DNA of 64,000 bases from Streptomyces caeruleatus. GTDB taxonomy: Bacteria > Actinomycetota > Actinomycetes > Streptomycetales > Streptomycetaceae. A program made the translations under genes and the position numbers. The DNA is taken from positions 429,795 through 493,794 of the forward strand of contig NZ_KQ948930.1 in NCBI RefSeq assembly GCF_001514235.1, written 5' to 3'. This document shows, one piece after another, positions 7,631 to 15,947 of this stretch. The notes beneath the pieces were generated by a model. It was not told where the DNA came from, ran no database searches, and was given only the letters and a program-made list of their open reading frames with translations. The stretch's first letter is position 1; each line of letters opens with the position of its first letter.

Positions 7631-9424
7631 TCACCTCATGCGCGTGGCCCACTCCTGAACCTTGGCAATGCGCTGCCGCAACTGCCCCGCCGTCGCCTCC
7701 GCACTCGGCGGCCCCCCGCACACCCGCCGCAGCTCGGTGTGGATCACCCCGTGCGGCTTCCCGCTCTGATGCACGTACGCACTGACCATCGTGTTGAGCT
7801 GCTTGCGGAGCTCCATCATCTCCTTGTGCGAGACGACGGGCCGCCGCTCGGCGGGCAGCTCCAGCAGGTCGGCCTCGGTGTCCGGCTTCTTGCGGCTGTG
7901 GGCGATCTGCCGGGCCTGCCGCTTCTGGAGGAGCAACTGGACCTGGTCGGGCTCCAGCAGCCCGGGGATCCCGAGGTAGTCCTGCTCCTCCTCGCTCCCC
8001 GGGTGGGCCTGCATGCCGAACTCGGCACCGTCGTACAGCACCCGGTCGAAGACGGCCTCGGACTCCAGCGCCTCGAAGGAGAACTGCTCCTGCTCGCCGG
8101 TGTCCTCGTCCTGCTCCTTGTTCGCCTCCTCCATCTCCTTCTCGGATTCGGCGTACGGGTCCTCCTCGCCCTCCTTCTTCGGCTTGTCGAGGGCGTGGTC
8201 GCGCTCGACCTCCATCTCGTTGGCGAAGGTGAGGAGGTCGGGGACGGTCGGGAGGAAGACGGAGGCGGTCTCACCGCGCCGGCGTGACCGTACGAAACGT
8301 CCGACGGCCTGCGCGAAGAACAGCGGCGTGGAGATGGTGGTGGCGTACACGCCGACGGCCAGCCGAGGGACGTCGACGCCCTCCGACACCATCCGCACCG
8401 CGACCATCCACCGGTCGTCGTTGCCGCTGAAGTCGTCGATCCGCTTGGACGCGCCGGTGTCGTCGGAGAGGACGAGGGTCGCCTTGGTGCCGGTGATCTC
8501 GCGGATGAGCTTGGCGTAGGCGCGGGCGGAGTCCTGGTCGGAGGCGATGACGAGGGCTCCGGCGTCCGGGATGCCCTTCCTGACCTCGGTCAGCCGCTGG
8601 TCCGCGGCGCGCAGCACGCTCGGCATCCACTCGCCGCGCGGATCCAGGGCGGTGCGCCAGGCCTGGCTGATCGCGTCCTTGGTCATCGGCTCGCCGAGCC
8701 GGGCGGCGATCTCGTCCCCCGCCTTGGTGCGCCAGCGCATGTTGCCGCTGTAGGAGAGGAAGATGACGGGCCGCACGACATGGTCGGCGAGCGCGTTGCC
8801 GTAGCCGTAGGTGTAGTCGGCGGCCGAGCGCCGGATGCCGTCGTTCCCCTCCTCGTACGTCACGAAGGGGATGGGGTTGGTGTCGGACCGGAAGGGCGTA
8901 CCGGTGAGCGCGAGGCGGCGCGTGGCGGGCTCGAAGGCCTCCAGACAGGCCTCGCCCCAGGACTTGGAGTCGCCGGCGTGGTGGATCTCGTCGAGGATCA
9001 CGAGGGTCTTGCGCTGCTCGACCCGGTTCCGGTGCAGCATGGGCCGCACACCGACACCGGCGTACGTCACGGCGATGCCGTGGTAGTCCTTGCCGAGCGG
9101 CCCCGCGCTGTACTCGGGGTCGAGCTTGATGCCTATCCGCGCGGCGGCCACGGCCCACTGCTTCTTCAGATGCTCGGTGGGCGCGACGACGGTCACCTGC
9201 TGCACGACATGGTGGTGCAGCAGCCAGGACGCGAGCGTCAGGGCGAAGGTCGTCTTCCCGGCGCCGGGCGTGGCGACCGCGAGGAAGTCACGCGGCTGCT
9301 CCTGGATGTACTTCTCCATAGCCCCCTGCTGCCAGGCACGCAGCTTGCTGGCGGTGCCCCAGGGGGCCCGGCCCGGGAAGGCGGGGGATAGGTGGTGCGA
9401 GGAGGAGGCGGCGGTGGTAGTCAC
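7631..9424 (-). CDS. DEAD/DEAH-box superfamily 2 helicase
   Basis: 597-aa SF2 helicase. Seen are the Walker A stretch ATPGAGKTT (51-59), Walker B/motif II VILDEIHHAGD, motif III LALTGTPFRSD, motif V SEGVDVPRL and motif VI QAVGRFVRSRRRGE. An acidic Glu/Asp-rich segment (about residues 415-450) and a C-terminal helical region follow the helicase core. Actinobacteria carry a highly conserved single-copy protein of this make-up, whose role I cannot name. The start is a GTG with GGAG upstream. It seems to be transcribed alone. Confidence 0.9.
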   Translation of the reverse strand: MTTTAASSSHHLSPAFPGRAPWGTASKLRAWQQGAMEKYIQEQPRDFLAVATPGAGKTTFALTLASWLLHHHVVQQVTVVAPTEHLKKQWAVAAARIGIKLDPEYSAGPLGKDYHGIAVTYAGVGVRPMLHRNRVEQRKTLVILDEIHHAGDSKSWGEACLEAFEPATRRLALTGTPFRSDTNPIPFVTYEEGNDGIRRSAADYTYGYGNALADHVVRPVIFLSYSGNMRWRTKAGDEIAARLGEPMTKDAISQAWRTALDPRGEWMPSVLRAADQRLTEVRKGIPDAGALVIASDQDSARAYAKLIREITGTKATLVLSDDTGASKRIDDFSGNDDRWMVAVRMVSEGVDVPRLAVGVYATTISTPLFFAQAVGRFVRSRRRGETASVFLPTVPDLLTFANEMEVERDHALDKPKKEGEEDPYAESEKEMEEANKEQDEDTGEQEQFSFEALESEAVFDRVLYDGAEFGMQAHPGSEEEQDYLGIPGLLEPDQVQLLLQKRQARQIAHSRKKPDTEADLLELPAERRPVVSHKEMMELRKQLNTMVSAYVHQSGKPHGVIHTELRRVCGGPPSAEATAGQLRQRIAKVQEWATRMR

Positions 9425-9545
9425 GGTCTCCGTAGGGGGTAGTGCGGCTCGGCTGGGTATGACAACCGGGCCACCCTACCGGCGGGGTGGTGGGGTCACG
9501 GCGCCGACCGGGCAGGGTCGCCCGTGGGTGGGATCGAGGTCACAT

Positions 9546-9914
9546 TCAGCGCGCGAAGCGCGGCAACTGGGCTGCGATCTTGGGTACGTCCAGCGCGCCC
9601 TGGCAGACGTCCAGCACGAACCGTTCGGCCTCGTCGACGTCGAAGTCCGAGTCCAAGGGGTGCCCGTTCATGTGCAGGAAGACCCAGGTCGCGTACCAGG
9701 CGATGCGCTTGTTCCCGTCGACGAGTGCGTGGTTGCGGGCGAGGGACTCCATCAGCGCGGCGGCCTTCTGCCATACGTCCGGGTAGGCGTCCTGCCCGAA
9801 CACGCTCGACTGAGGACGTGCCAGTGCGGAATCCAGCAGTCCGTAGTCGCGCACCTCGTCCGCCCCGAGCCGCTGCGCCAGATTCAGCTGCTCCGGCAGC
9901 GTGAGGTAGTGCAT
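9546..9914 (-). CDS. Doc/Fic-family toxin (death-on-curing type)
   Basis: 122 aa, the size of Doc. The Fic-type motif HALVDGNKR is at residues 62-70. Doc of phage P1 phosphorylates EF-Tu by an inverted Fic reaction; the Asn-Lys-Arg ending here fits that branch rather than the adenylylating G-N-G-R branch. The ATG overlaps the stop of the upstream antitoxin gene (TGATG, one shared base), so toxin synthesis should depend on antitoxin translation. That the toxin is active is inference. Confidence 0.9.
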   Translation of the reverse strand: MHYLTLPEQLNLAQRLGADEVRDYGLLDSALARPQSSVFGQDAYPDVWQKAAALMESLARNHALVDGNKRIAWYATWVFLHMNGHPLDSDFDVDEAERFVLDVCQGALDVPKIAAQLPRFAR

Positions 9915-10111
9915 CAGGCGAGCCTCCGGTTCAGCTCGGCGCTGGCCTTCAGCACATGCTCGGCAGCCTCGTTGAACAGCCGTGAGTGCTCGTTCATGGC
10001 CGCGATCACGGCGTCGTGCGCGAAGGCCTGCATGCTTCGCCCTTCCGCCGCCGCGCGCTCACGCAAGGCGTCGAGCTCTTCGTCCGAGAAACGCAGGTTC
10101 AGTCCAGCCAT
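9914..10111 (-). CDS. Ribbon-helix-helix antitoxin partner of the Doc toxin
   Basis: 65 aa. The N-terminus (LNLRFSDEELDALRERAAAE) fits an Arc/MetJ-type ribbon-helix-helix DNA-binding domain, and the amphipathic C-terminus (from about residue 35) would wrap the toxin. Classical Doc pairs with Phd, which has a different fold, so this is one of the RHH-Doc combinations. It is first in the two-gene unit and ends in a TGATG overlap with the toxin start. Autoregulation at the promoter near 10112-10143 is expected from the family. Confidence 0.87.
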   Translation of the reverse strand: MAGLNLRFSDEELDALRERAAAEGRSMQAFAHDAVIAAMNEHSRLFNEAAEHVLKASAELNRRLA

Positions 10112-10143
10112 ACTTCGACGGTACTAGGCGGTACCACTCGGTG

Positions 10144-11604
10144 TCACCGGGGTTCGTCACGCAGCCGTGTCGCCACCCAGGCCCCCACCAACGCCACCCC
10201 CGCCATCGGCAGGAACACCGCCGCGAACGCCGCCGGATGCGACCCGGCGCCGGACTCCCCCGTCGCCGCATGGCTCACCGCGCCGCCGCCCAGCGCCGCG
10301 AAGGCCGCGCCTCCGATGGCCAGCAGCACGGCATTGGACAGGCCGTCGGAGATCTGCAGGGCGGCGGAGTTCGTGCCCGCCTCCTCCGGCGCGGAGAGCT
10401 GGAGCAGCAGCACGCTGGTGGAGGAGATGACCAGCCCCATCCCGAAGCAGCCGAACGCCCACGCCACGGCCAGTGTCCAGGCCGGCACGGAGTCGATCAG
10501 CACGGCGGGCGCGGCGGCGATGGATGCCGCGACCAGCACCATCCCGACCGTCATCAGCCGCTCCCGGTACGGCGCCGCCCGCGGCCGCGACTGCGCCCAC
10601 GACCCCAGCGCCCACGTCACCCCGCCCGCCGCGAGCGAGAACCCGGCCAACGTCGGCGACAGGCCCCGCTGGGTGACCAGCATCAACGGCACGAAGGACT
10701 CGGCCGCGATGAACGACCCCGCGGCGATGCCGCGCAACAGCACCACCGAGGGCAGCCCGCGCGCCGCCCGGTACGTGCCGCGCGGCAGCAGTCCGAGCAC
10801 GGCCGGCACGAGGAGGGCGACGCCGGCGACGCCGGGGACCAGGGAGAGCCACCGCAGGTCCTGGGCGGCGTACTGCAACAGCCCCGCGCCGAGGGAGATG
10901 GCGAGGGCGAGCCGGATCCGGCGCCGGTCGAAGGAGGCGCTGCCCGCCGAGCCGCCGACCGGCCCCGCCGCCCGCCGACGTATCTGCGGCAGCGCGAGGG
11001 CGAGCGGGAACACCACGAGCACCGGGATCCCGACGAACACCCAGCGCCAGCCCAGATGCTCGGTCACGGCCCCGGACGCCAACGGCCCCACGATCGACGG
11101 CACGACCCAGCTCGCCGCGAACGCCGCCATGATCGCCGGCCGCAGCCGCTCGGGGTAGGCCCGGCCGACGACGACGTACAGGGCGACGATCACCAGCCCG
11201 CCGCCCAGCCCCTGCACGGCCCGCCCGAGGATGAACAGCCACATGGCCCCCGCCGTCCCGGACAACAGCAGCCCGGCCCCGAAGGCAGCGATCCCCGCAG
11301 TCAGCGCCCCGAGCGGACCCCGCCGGTCCGACCACTGCCCCGCGAGCACCATCCCGGACAGGCTGGTCGTGAAGTACCCCGAGAACGCGAACGCGTACAG
11401 CCCCACTCCGTCCAGCTCCCGCGCCGCCACCGGCATGGCCGTCCCGACCGCGGTCGCCTCGAAGGCGATGAGCAGCACGACGGAGACGATCCCGATGCTG
11501 AGAGCCCGATAGGCCCTGCTCAGCACGGTCTCCTCGGCCTCGGGGACCAGCGGGGCGTCGGCTCTCTTCGTGACATCGGCGTCACGCGGTTCAAGGACGG
11601 TCAT
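10144..11604 (-). CDS. MFS transporter, drug-export-like
   Basis: 486 aa with about 12-14 hydrophobic segments and MFS loops such as GQWSDRRGPLG (motif A) after the second helix. The order and loops resemble EmrB/QacA-type proton antiporters. An upstream in-frame ATG at 11703 would add a 33-residue basic, non-hydrophobic tail; the ATG at 11604 gives a compact cytoplasmic lead (TVLEPRDADVTKR) and was preferred. Substrate unknown. A 12-base palindrome sits 68 bases upstream and may be a regulator site. Confidence 0.85.
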   Translation of the reverse strand: MTVLEPRDADVTKRADAPLVPEAEETVLSRAYRALSIGIVSVVLLIAFEATAVGTAMPVAARELDGVGLYAFAFSGYFTTSLSGMVLAGQWSDRRGPLGALTAGIAAFGAGLLLSGTAGAMWLFILGRAVQGLGGGLVIVALYVVVGRAYPERLRPAIMAAFAASWVVPSIVGPLASGAVTEHLGWRWVFVGIPVLVVFPLALALPQIRRRAAGPVGGSAGSASFDRRRIRLALAISLGAGLLQYAAQDLRWLSLVPGVAGVALLVPAVLGLLPRGTYRAARGLPSVVLLRGIAAGSFIAAESFVPLMLVTQRGLSPTLAGFSLAAGGVTWALGSWAQSRPRAAPYRERLMTVGMVLVAASIAAAPAVLIDSVPAWTLAVAWAFGCFGMGLVISSTSVLLLQLSAPEEAGTNSAALQISDGLSNAVLLAIGGAAFAALGGGAVSHAATGESGAGSHPAAFAAVFLPMAGVALVGAWVATRLRDEPR

Positions 11605-11672
11605 GGCCGCCAGCGTAAGGCCCGCAACCAACTTTGACCCCTGTCCGGAGACGGGCTCCGCGCTGCGACCTT

Positions 11673-11684
11673 GGTCGTACGACC
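11673..11684. promoter_or_regulatory. Perfect 12-base palindrome upstream of the MFS gene
   Basis: GGTCGTACGACC is a perfect palindrome centred about 75 bases upstream of the MFS start codon, in the expected promoter zone. Such sites are often bound by TetR-type dimers. No regulator gene is adjacent, so the binder is unknown. Confidence 0.35.
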
Positions 11685-11829
11685 GGCGGGATCGGGGTTT
11701 CATGAACGGGGTGTGGCAGTCCCATTACGCCACCCCCGATCCCCTTGAGCCCCGCCCGACCCCCCGCATACGCTCAGTCCACCGACCAAGCCCGGCCCAA
11801 ACCACACCAACCGGACCGGACTTGCCGAC

Positions 11830-11848
11830 GGCCGCGTGCCCGAGTGGT
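11830..11848 (+). repeat. Partial duplicate of the tRNA-Cys 5-prime end
   Basis: Nineteen bases (GGCCGCGTGCCCGAGTGGT) match the first 19 bases of the adjacent tRNA-Cys gene with one mismatch, 26 bases upstream in the same orientation. It covers the acceptor 5-prime strand and part of the D arm and cannot form a tRNA itself. Confidence 0.8.
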
Positions 11849-11855
11849 CGGTAAC

Positions 11856-11927
11856 GGCCGTGTGCCCGAGTGGTTCAGGGGCTCGCCTGCAAAGCGAGTT
11901 ACGTGGGTTCGAATCCCGCCACGGCCT
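11856..11927 (+). tRNA. tRNA-Cys (GCA)
   Basis: A 72-base cloverleaf. The acceptor stem GGCCGTG/CACGGCC is fully paired with discriminator T73 (U in Cys tRNAs). The anticodon stem CTCGC/GCGAG encloses loop CTGCAAA with anticodon GCA. The T arm GTGGG/CCCGC carries the TTCGAAT loop. CCA is not encoded; the next bases are CAAA. A near-copy of its first 19 bases lies just upstream. Confidence 0.97.
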
Positions 11928-12202
11928 CAAATACACCTACCCGACGCGTGGCAGCACCCCCGGGGCACCACCTTCGTCCGCCCTCCACCGAGCCCACCGC
12001 GCGTTCTCGGCACGCACGGCGTCCACCAGACAGGGCGGGTAGCCACGGCGCGGGGCGGGTCGCTCCTCCGGAGGAGCATGAGGATGCGGCCCACGAACAC
12101 CGGGTGTTGAATGGATATCAGCGTCCGCCGCGTCCACCGCGCCCTCGCGATTCGCGTTCGGTACTCGACGCCGAAATCTCCTCATGCCGTTCGAGGTAAG
12201 CC

Positions 12203-12865
12203 ATGAGCAGGACATTCCGGATGCGCGTGTGCGCGGCAGTGATCGCGCCGATACTGCTCGTCAGCGGAGGTTACGCATACGGCGCGCCCGCGCGTTACGG
12301 CGACCCGATGCAGGAGGACATCGACGCGGCGGTGCAGGGCGTGGACGAGTTCTGGAAGAAGCACTGGTCGGAATACTTCACCGAAAGCTATACCCCGCCA
12401 CAGGTGTTGGGCCTGTACGACGGCACGGCGGCGGACGCGCCCACCTGCGACGGCGTCGCACTGGAAGCGGGCAATGCGCTCTACTGCCCGTCGGAGGACT
12501 TCCTCGCGTGGGACGTCGGTCTGATGCAAGAGGGTTATGCGACCGGGGACAGTTACGTCTATTTCGTCGTCGCCCATGAATGGGGGCACGCGATACAGAG
12601 CCGGCTGGACGTCACATTGCAGGAAGTCTCCACGGAACTACAGGCCGACTGCCTCGCAGGCGCGGAACTCCAGGGCGCCAAGGACGACGAATCGATCGTC
12701 TTCGAGGACGGGGACGCCGCCGAACTGGAGCAGGCGATACACAGCGTTTCCGATCAGCTCCCCTGGACCAATCCCGAAGACCACGGGGACGCCGACCAGC
12801 GGACGAAGGCCTTTGTCCGGGGCCTGGACGGCGGCGTCAACGCCTGTCTCCCCCTGACGGCCTAG
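12203..12865 (+). CDS. Secreted neutral zinc metallopeptidase (YpfJ-like)
   Basis: 220 aa with an N-terminal export signal (hydrophobic residues 9-28, likely cut after AYGAPA). The zinc motif HEWGH is at 125-129, and a second conserved block ELQADCLAGA (145-154) supplies the third ligand Glu145; this pair is the mark of the neutral zinc metallopeptidase family (Pfam Zn_peptidase, YpfJ). Cys residues at 82, 95 and 150 could form disulfides. A GAGG ribosome site precedes the ATG. The substrate of this family is not established. The next gene downstream encodes a surface-anchored protein. Confidence 0.88.
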   Translation: MSRTFRMRVCAAVIAPILLVSGGYAYGAPARYGDPMQEDIDAAVQGVDEFWKKHWSEYFTESYTPPQVLGLYDGTAADAPTCDGVALEAGNALYCPSEDFLAWDVGLMQEGYATGDSYVYFVVAHEWGHAIQSRLDVTLQEVSTELQADCLAGAELQGAKDDESIVFEDGDAAELEQAIHSVSDQLPWTNPEDHGDADQRTKAFVRGLDGGVNACLPLTA

Positions 12866-12998
12866 CGGCACCCCGCGGCACCCCTTCGCAACATCTCCTC
12901 AAACAGCGGCACAACCCTGGGCGGCGTCCGGATGTCCAGGACATGACTGGACGGTAATCCTCCGGTCGCCGTGCTTCCTGTCCCGAGGAGACCAACCC

Positions 12999-14249
12999 GT
13001 GCGCCAGCGCATCCGCCCCTCGCACATCCGTCACTCGGCGGCCCTCGTGGCCGCTGCCGCGGTCGTCGCGGCCGTTCCGACGGCCCTCGCGCCCTCGGCC
13101 CACGCCGAGGAGGGCGAGCCCTCCCTGGTGATCTCGAATCTGCCGCGCACGTCTCCCAAGCCCGGCGACGTCTACGACGAGTCCGTCGTCATCACCAACA
13201 AGGGCACCGCGGCGGCGGACGGCGTCACCTTCCGGATCCGGCTGACCCGAGGGCTCGACTTCCCCGACGCGGTGAAGGGTTGCACCTACTCGACCGTCGA
13301 GGACCAGGTCAGGCAGGCGCTCTGCGAGCTCGACACCGTCATCGAACCCGGCGCCTCCGTCGAGACGCCCATCCGCTTCAAGGCCCTGCCCGACGCGCTG
13401 ATGGAGGCCGTCGAGTACGGCACCTCGGCGACCGGCGCCGCCCCGGGCGAGGGGTTCGACGACAGCTACCGTCGGCTGACCCTGACCGCGGACAGCTCGG
13501 CCGACCTCGTGGCCGTCGGTGAGGACACGGAGGCACTCGCGGGCGACCGGCAGTCCATCACGGTGAAGCTCCGCAACGACGGCCCCGGCTGGATCCAGAA
13601 CCAGGACAGCGACGACCAGACGGCGCTCATGGTGCAGATCCCGCCGGGCACGGTCGCCGCCGAAGTCCCCGACGAGTGCGCCCCGTTCGGGATCGACGGC
13701 CCGTCCGGGCCCGCGGGGACCCCGGGCAAGGCCAAGTACGTCTGCTGGCCCGCCGACCACACCCTCGACGTGGGCGAGTCCCTCTCCTTCACCTTCATGC
13801 TGGACATCAAGGACGACACGAAGACCACCACCGGCGAGGTGAAGGCGACCTCCGTCTACGACATCCACCCGGTCTTCGACAAGAACCCCGCCAACGACAA
13901 GGACCGGATCCGCATCGCCATTCCGACCGACTACGAGCCCGAGCCGTCCCCCTCGGACGACCCGACCGACGGCTCCACCACGGCCGGCAACGGCAACGAC
14001 CCCGACGGCCAGTCCGTCGGCGGCACAGGCAGCACCGGCGGCACGGGCAGCACGTCGGCCGGCACCTCCGCAGGCACCTCGACCGGCGGCACCGGCGCCT
14101 CCACCACCGGCTCCGTCGACGGCAACCTCGCGAGCACCGGATCCGACGGCACCCCGCTGATCGCCGGCGCCGCAGCCGCCGCCGCGGCCTTCGGCGGCGT
14201 CCTGGTCATGGCCGTGCGCCGCCGCCGCGCCACCGCCCAGTCCGGCTGA
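12999..14249 (+). CDS. Secreted surface protein with C-terminal LASTG sortase signal
   Basis: 416 aa. A signal peptide (residues 1-36, ending PSAHA) is followed by two beta-rich domains resembling the bacterial Ig/DUF11 type (about 40-130 and 150-300). Next comes a Gly/Ser/Thr-rich spacer (310-375), the sorting motif LASTG at 377-381, a membrane helix and RRRR. Class E sortases of Streptomyces recognise LAxTG, so the mature protein should be linked to peptidoglycan. The GTG start has a GAGGAG ribosome site 8 bases upstream. Function unknown; a cell-envelope structural or adhesive role is inferred from the layout. Confidence 0.86.
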   Translation: MRQRIRPSHIRHSAALVAAAAVVAAVPTALAPSAHAEEGEPSLVISNLPRTSPKPGDVYDESVVITNKGTAAADGVTFRIRLTRGLDFPDAVKGCTYSTVEDQVRQALCELDTVIEPGASVETPIRFKALPDALMEAVEYGTSATGAAPGEGFDDSYRRLTLTADSSADLVAVGEDTEALAGDRQSITVKLRNDGPGWIQNQDSDDQTALMVQIPPGTVAAEVPDECAPFGIDGPSGPAGTPGKAKYVCWPADHTLDVGESLSFTFMLDIKDDTKTTTGEVKATSVYDIHPVFDKNPANDKDRIRIAIPTDYEPEPSPSDDPTDGSTTAGNGNDPDGQSVGGTGSTGGTGSTSAGTSAGTSTGGTGASTTGSVDGNLASTGSDGTPLIAGAAAAAAAFGGVLVMAVRRRRATAQSG

Positions 14250-14258
14250 CACCACCTC

Positions 14259-14324
14259 CCCTGAGGCCGGCGACCGAGGTGCCCCAAGGCGCCCGGCACT
14301 ACCCGGCGCTACCCGGCCTCAGGG
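14259..14324. terminator. Large inverted repeat between convergent genes
   Basis: CCCTGAGGCCGG (14259-14270) pairs perfectly with CCGGCCTCAGGG (14313-14324) across a 42-base loop. It sits between the convergent stops of the sortase-substrate gene and the SUKH-4 gene and could terminate both. It lacks a T-run, as is common in Streptomyces. Confidence 0.55.
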
Positions 14325-14361
14325 ACAGGCGTCGTCCTCGCCATCACGTGGTCCAGGCCCG

Positions 14362-15585
14362 TCACCACGCCCCGCCCACCGACTCGAAGACCCCGCTCGC
14401 CTCGTCCTGGAACACCTCTGTCCAGTAGTGCCGGCCGTCGTCGGCCCGGGTGCCGGTCGGGTCGACCGCCGACAGGACCTGGAGCATCGTGATGGCCAGC
14501 TGGTCGTAGGTGTCGGGGGTCGTCAGCTCGTGGCCGGACTCCTCGTCGATCGCCTGCTCGCGGTGGAGCAGCCAGAGCGTGAAGGCGAGGGTCGAGACGT
14601 CGGTGTTCAGGGGGAACAGTCTCGCCTCGGGCTCGCTCCAGTTCAGGACCGCGCCCGTCTCGCCGTCGATGACCAGGCTGTTGTCCTCGACGAGGTGGCC
14701 GAGGCGTATCAAGCGGCCGGCCCCGGCGGGGAGTTCGTCGGTCCACTCCTCGTCGGCGTAGTACTCGGCCAGCGTCTGCAGCGGCACGTCGGTGTCCAGC
14801 GAGAACAGGAAGCCGTTCTCCGGGAGGCCCACCTCGCGCAGGAAGCGACGGGTCGGCTCGTGTGCGAGCGTGGCGGGGAAGTCGACCTCCTCGAAGCGCA
14901 CCACCTTGCCCTGCCCGAACTCCTGGTCCAGCAGGCGCGACGGAAGGTCCAGGGCCAGCCCCGACGCCCCGGCCCGGCCCGCCACCAGCGCCAGGGGGCG
15001 GATCAGCGCGGCCATCTTCCAGAACGGCGCCGGCTCGCCGTCCGTGCCCTCCTCGAACACGGCCAGCAGGTGCTGCGAGGCCTCCGCGACCGCCTTCGGG
15101 CCGTACCGGCCGACGTAGGACGCGAACTGGCCGCGCAGGCCCGCCAGTTCATCCGTCGCCCCGGCGAACCGGACCAGCGTCCGCAGCGACGGCGCGAGCG
15201 CGCGGCGGTCCATCAGGTCGGGGCGGTCGTACAGGAAGTACGTCGTCGAGATCTCGCCCGTCGCGCCGTCCAGCAGGACCGACTCCGCCGCCAGGCCACC
15301 GGGGCCCAGCAGTCCGCCTATCACCAGCTGGTCCCGCAGCTCCGCCGCCAGCCGGTCGCCCGGATCGCCCGTCGTCTGCGCCACGGTCCGCAGGACCTCG
15401 CGGCCCTCCTGGTCCTGCCGGTCCTCCCGGCAGAGCTCGGCGAAGCTCAACACGCCGCTGTCGCAGGGCAGTCCGGGGCCCGTCAGCCAGCGCCGCGTCT
15501 CCGCGTGCGTGACGTAAGGCTCCAGCTCGGCCTCGGTCAGGATGATCGCCGTATCACCGGCGTGTGTCGTGATCGTCGTGCTCAT
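14362..15585 (-). CDS. SUKH-4-like immunity protein with internal duplication
   Basis: 407 aa built of two similar halves (about 25-200 and 230-400). Matching pairs are TRRWLTGPGLPCDSGVLSF with TRRFLREVGLPENGFLFSL, and SVLLDGATGEIS with SLVIDGETGAVL, each followed by a Leu-rich helix. The pattern resembles the SUKH-4 fold of immunity proteins that neutralise polymorphic or nucleic-acid-targeting toxins. Streptomyces SUKH-4 genes are often found beside a deaminase- or nuclease-like toxin gene; none is present here, so it may be an orphan immunity protein or a housekeeping relative. No signal peptide. The ATG has GGGAG just upstream. It seems to be transcribed alone. Confidence 0.78.
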   Translation of the reverse strand: MSTTITTHAGDTAIILTEAELEPYVTHAETRRWLTGPGLPCDSGVLSFAELCREDRQDQEGREVLRTVAQTTGDPGDRLAAELRDQLVIGGLLGPGGLAAESVLLDGATGEISTTYFLYDRPDLMDRRALAPSLRTLVRFAGATDELAGLRGQFASYVGRYGPKAVAEASQHLLAVFEEGTDGEPAPFWKMAALIRPLALVAGRAGASGLALDLPSRLLDQEFGQGKVVRFEEVDFPATLAHEPTRRFLREVGLPENGFLFSLDTDVPLQTLAEYYADEEWTDELPAGAGRLIRLGHLVEDNSLVIDGETGAVLNWSEPEARLFPLNTDVSTLAFTLWLLHREQAIDEESGHELTTPDTYDQLAITMLQVLSAVDPTGTRADDGRHYWTEVFQDEASGVFESVGGAW

Positions 15586-15947
15586 GGCTCCCCCGCATGC
15601 GCTTGCTCACCGCCCCAGGGCGGGACACGGCCGACCGCCCGGCCCGCCGGACCCAGCCGCCGTCCCCACTGCCCAGAACACTACGCGCCACCACTGACAA
15701 CGCCCCCGGATCAGCCCGGCCGCCGGCAACTCCCCCGGCCCGGCACACCCACTGACAGCGCTTCACCTCAGTAGACGCTCAGGGCACCCTCGCACGTTGC
15801 CTTTGCGCCACAATCGCCGCGACGGTCTGCGCCACGGTCAGCTCCGAGGAGTCCGCCAACCTCCTGCTGGCCACAACCCGATCCGCGGCACCCGACGCCA
15901 GGACGACGCCGTCCGTCACAGCCGTCGCGGCATCCGGGGCGTGCCGG
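15586..15947. other. Intergenic stretch, no gene seen
   Basis: About 360 bases between the SUKH-4 gene (its promoter should be here) and the end of the xanthine-dehydrogenase-like operon. Short open frames have arginine-rich translations typical of shadow reading. No hairpin with a T-run, repeat or RNA gene was recognised. Confidence 0.5.

Noticed and set aside
11830..11855. Second tRNA gene upstream of tRNA-Cys
   Set aside because: Only the acceptor 5-prime strand and part of the D arm are present; no anticodon or T arm follows.
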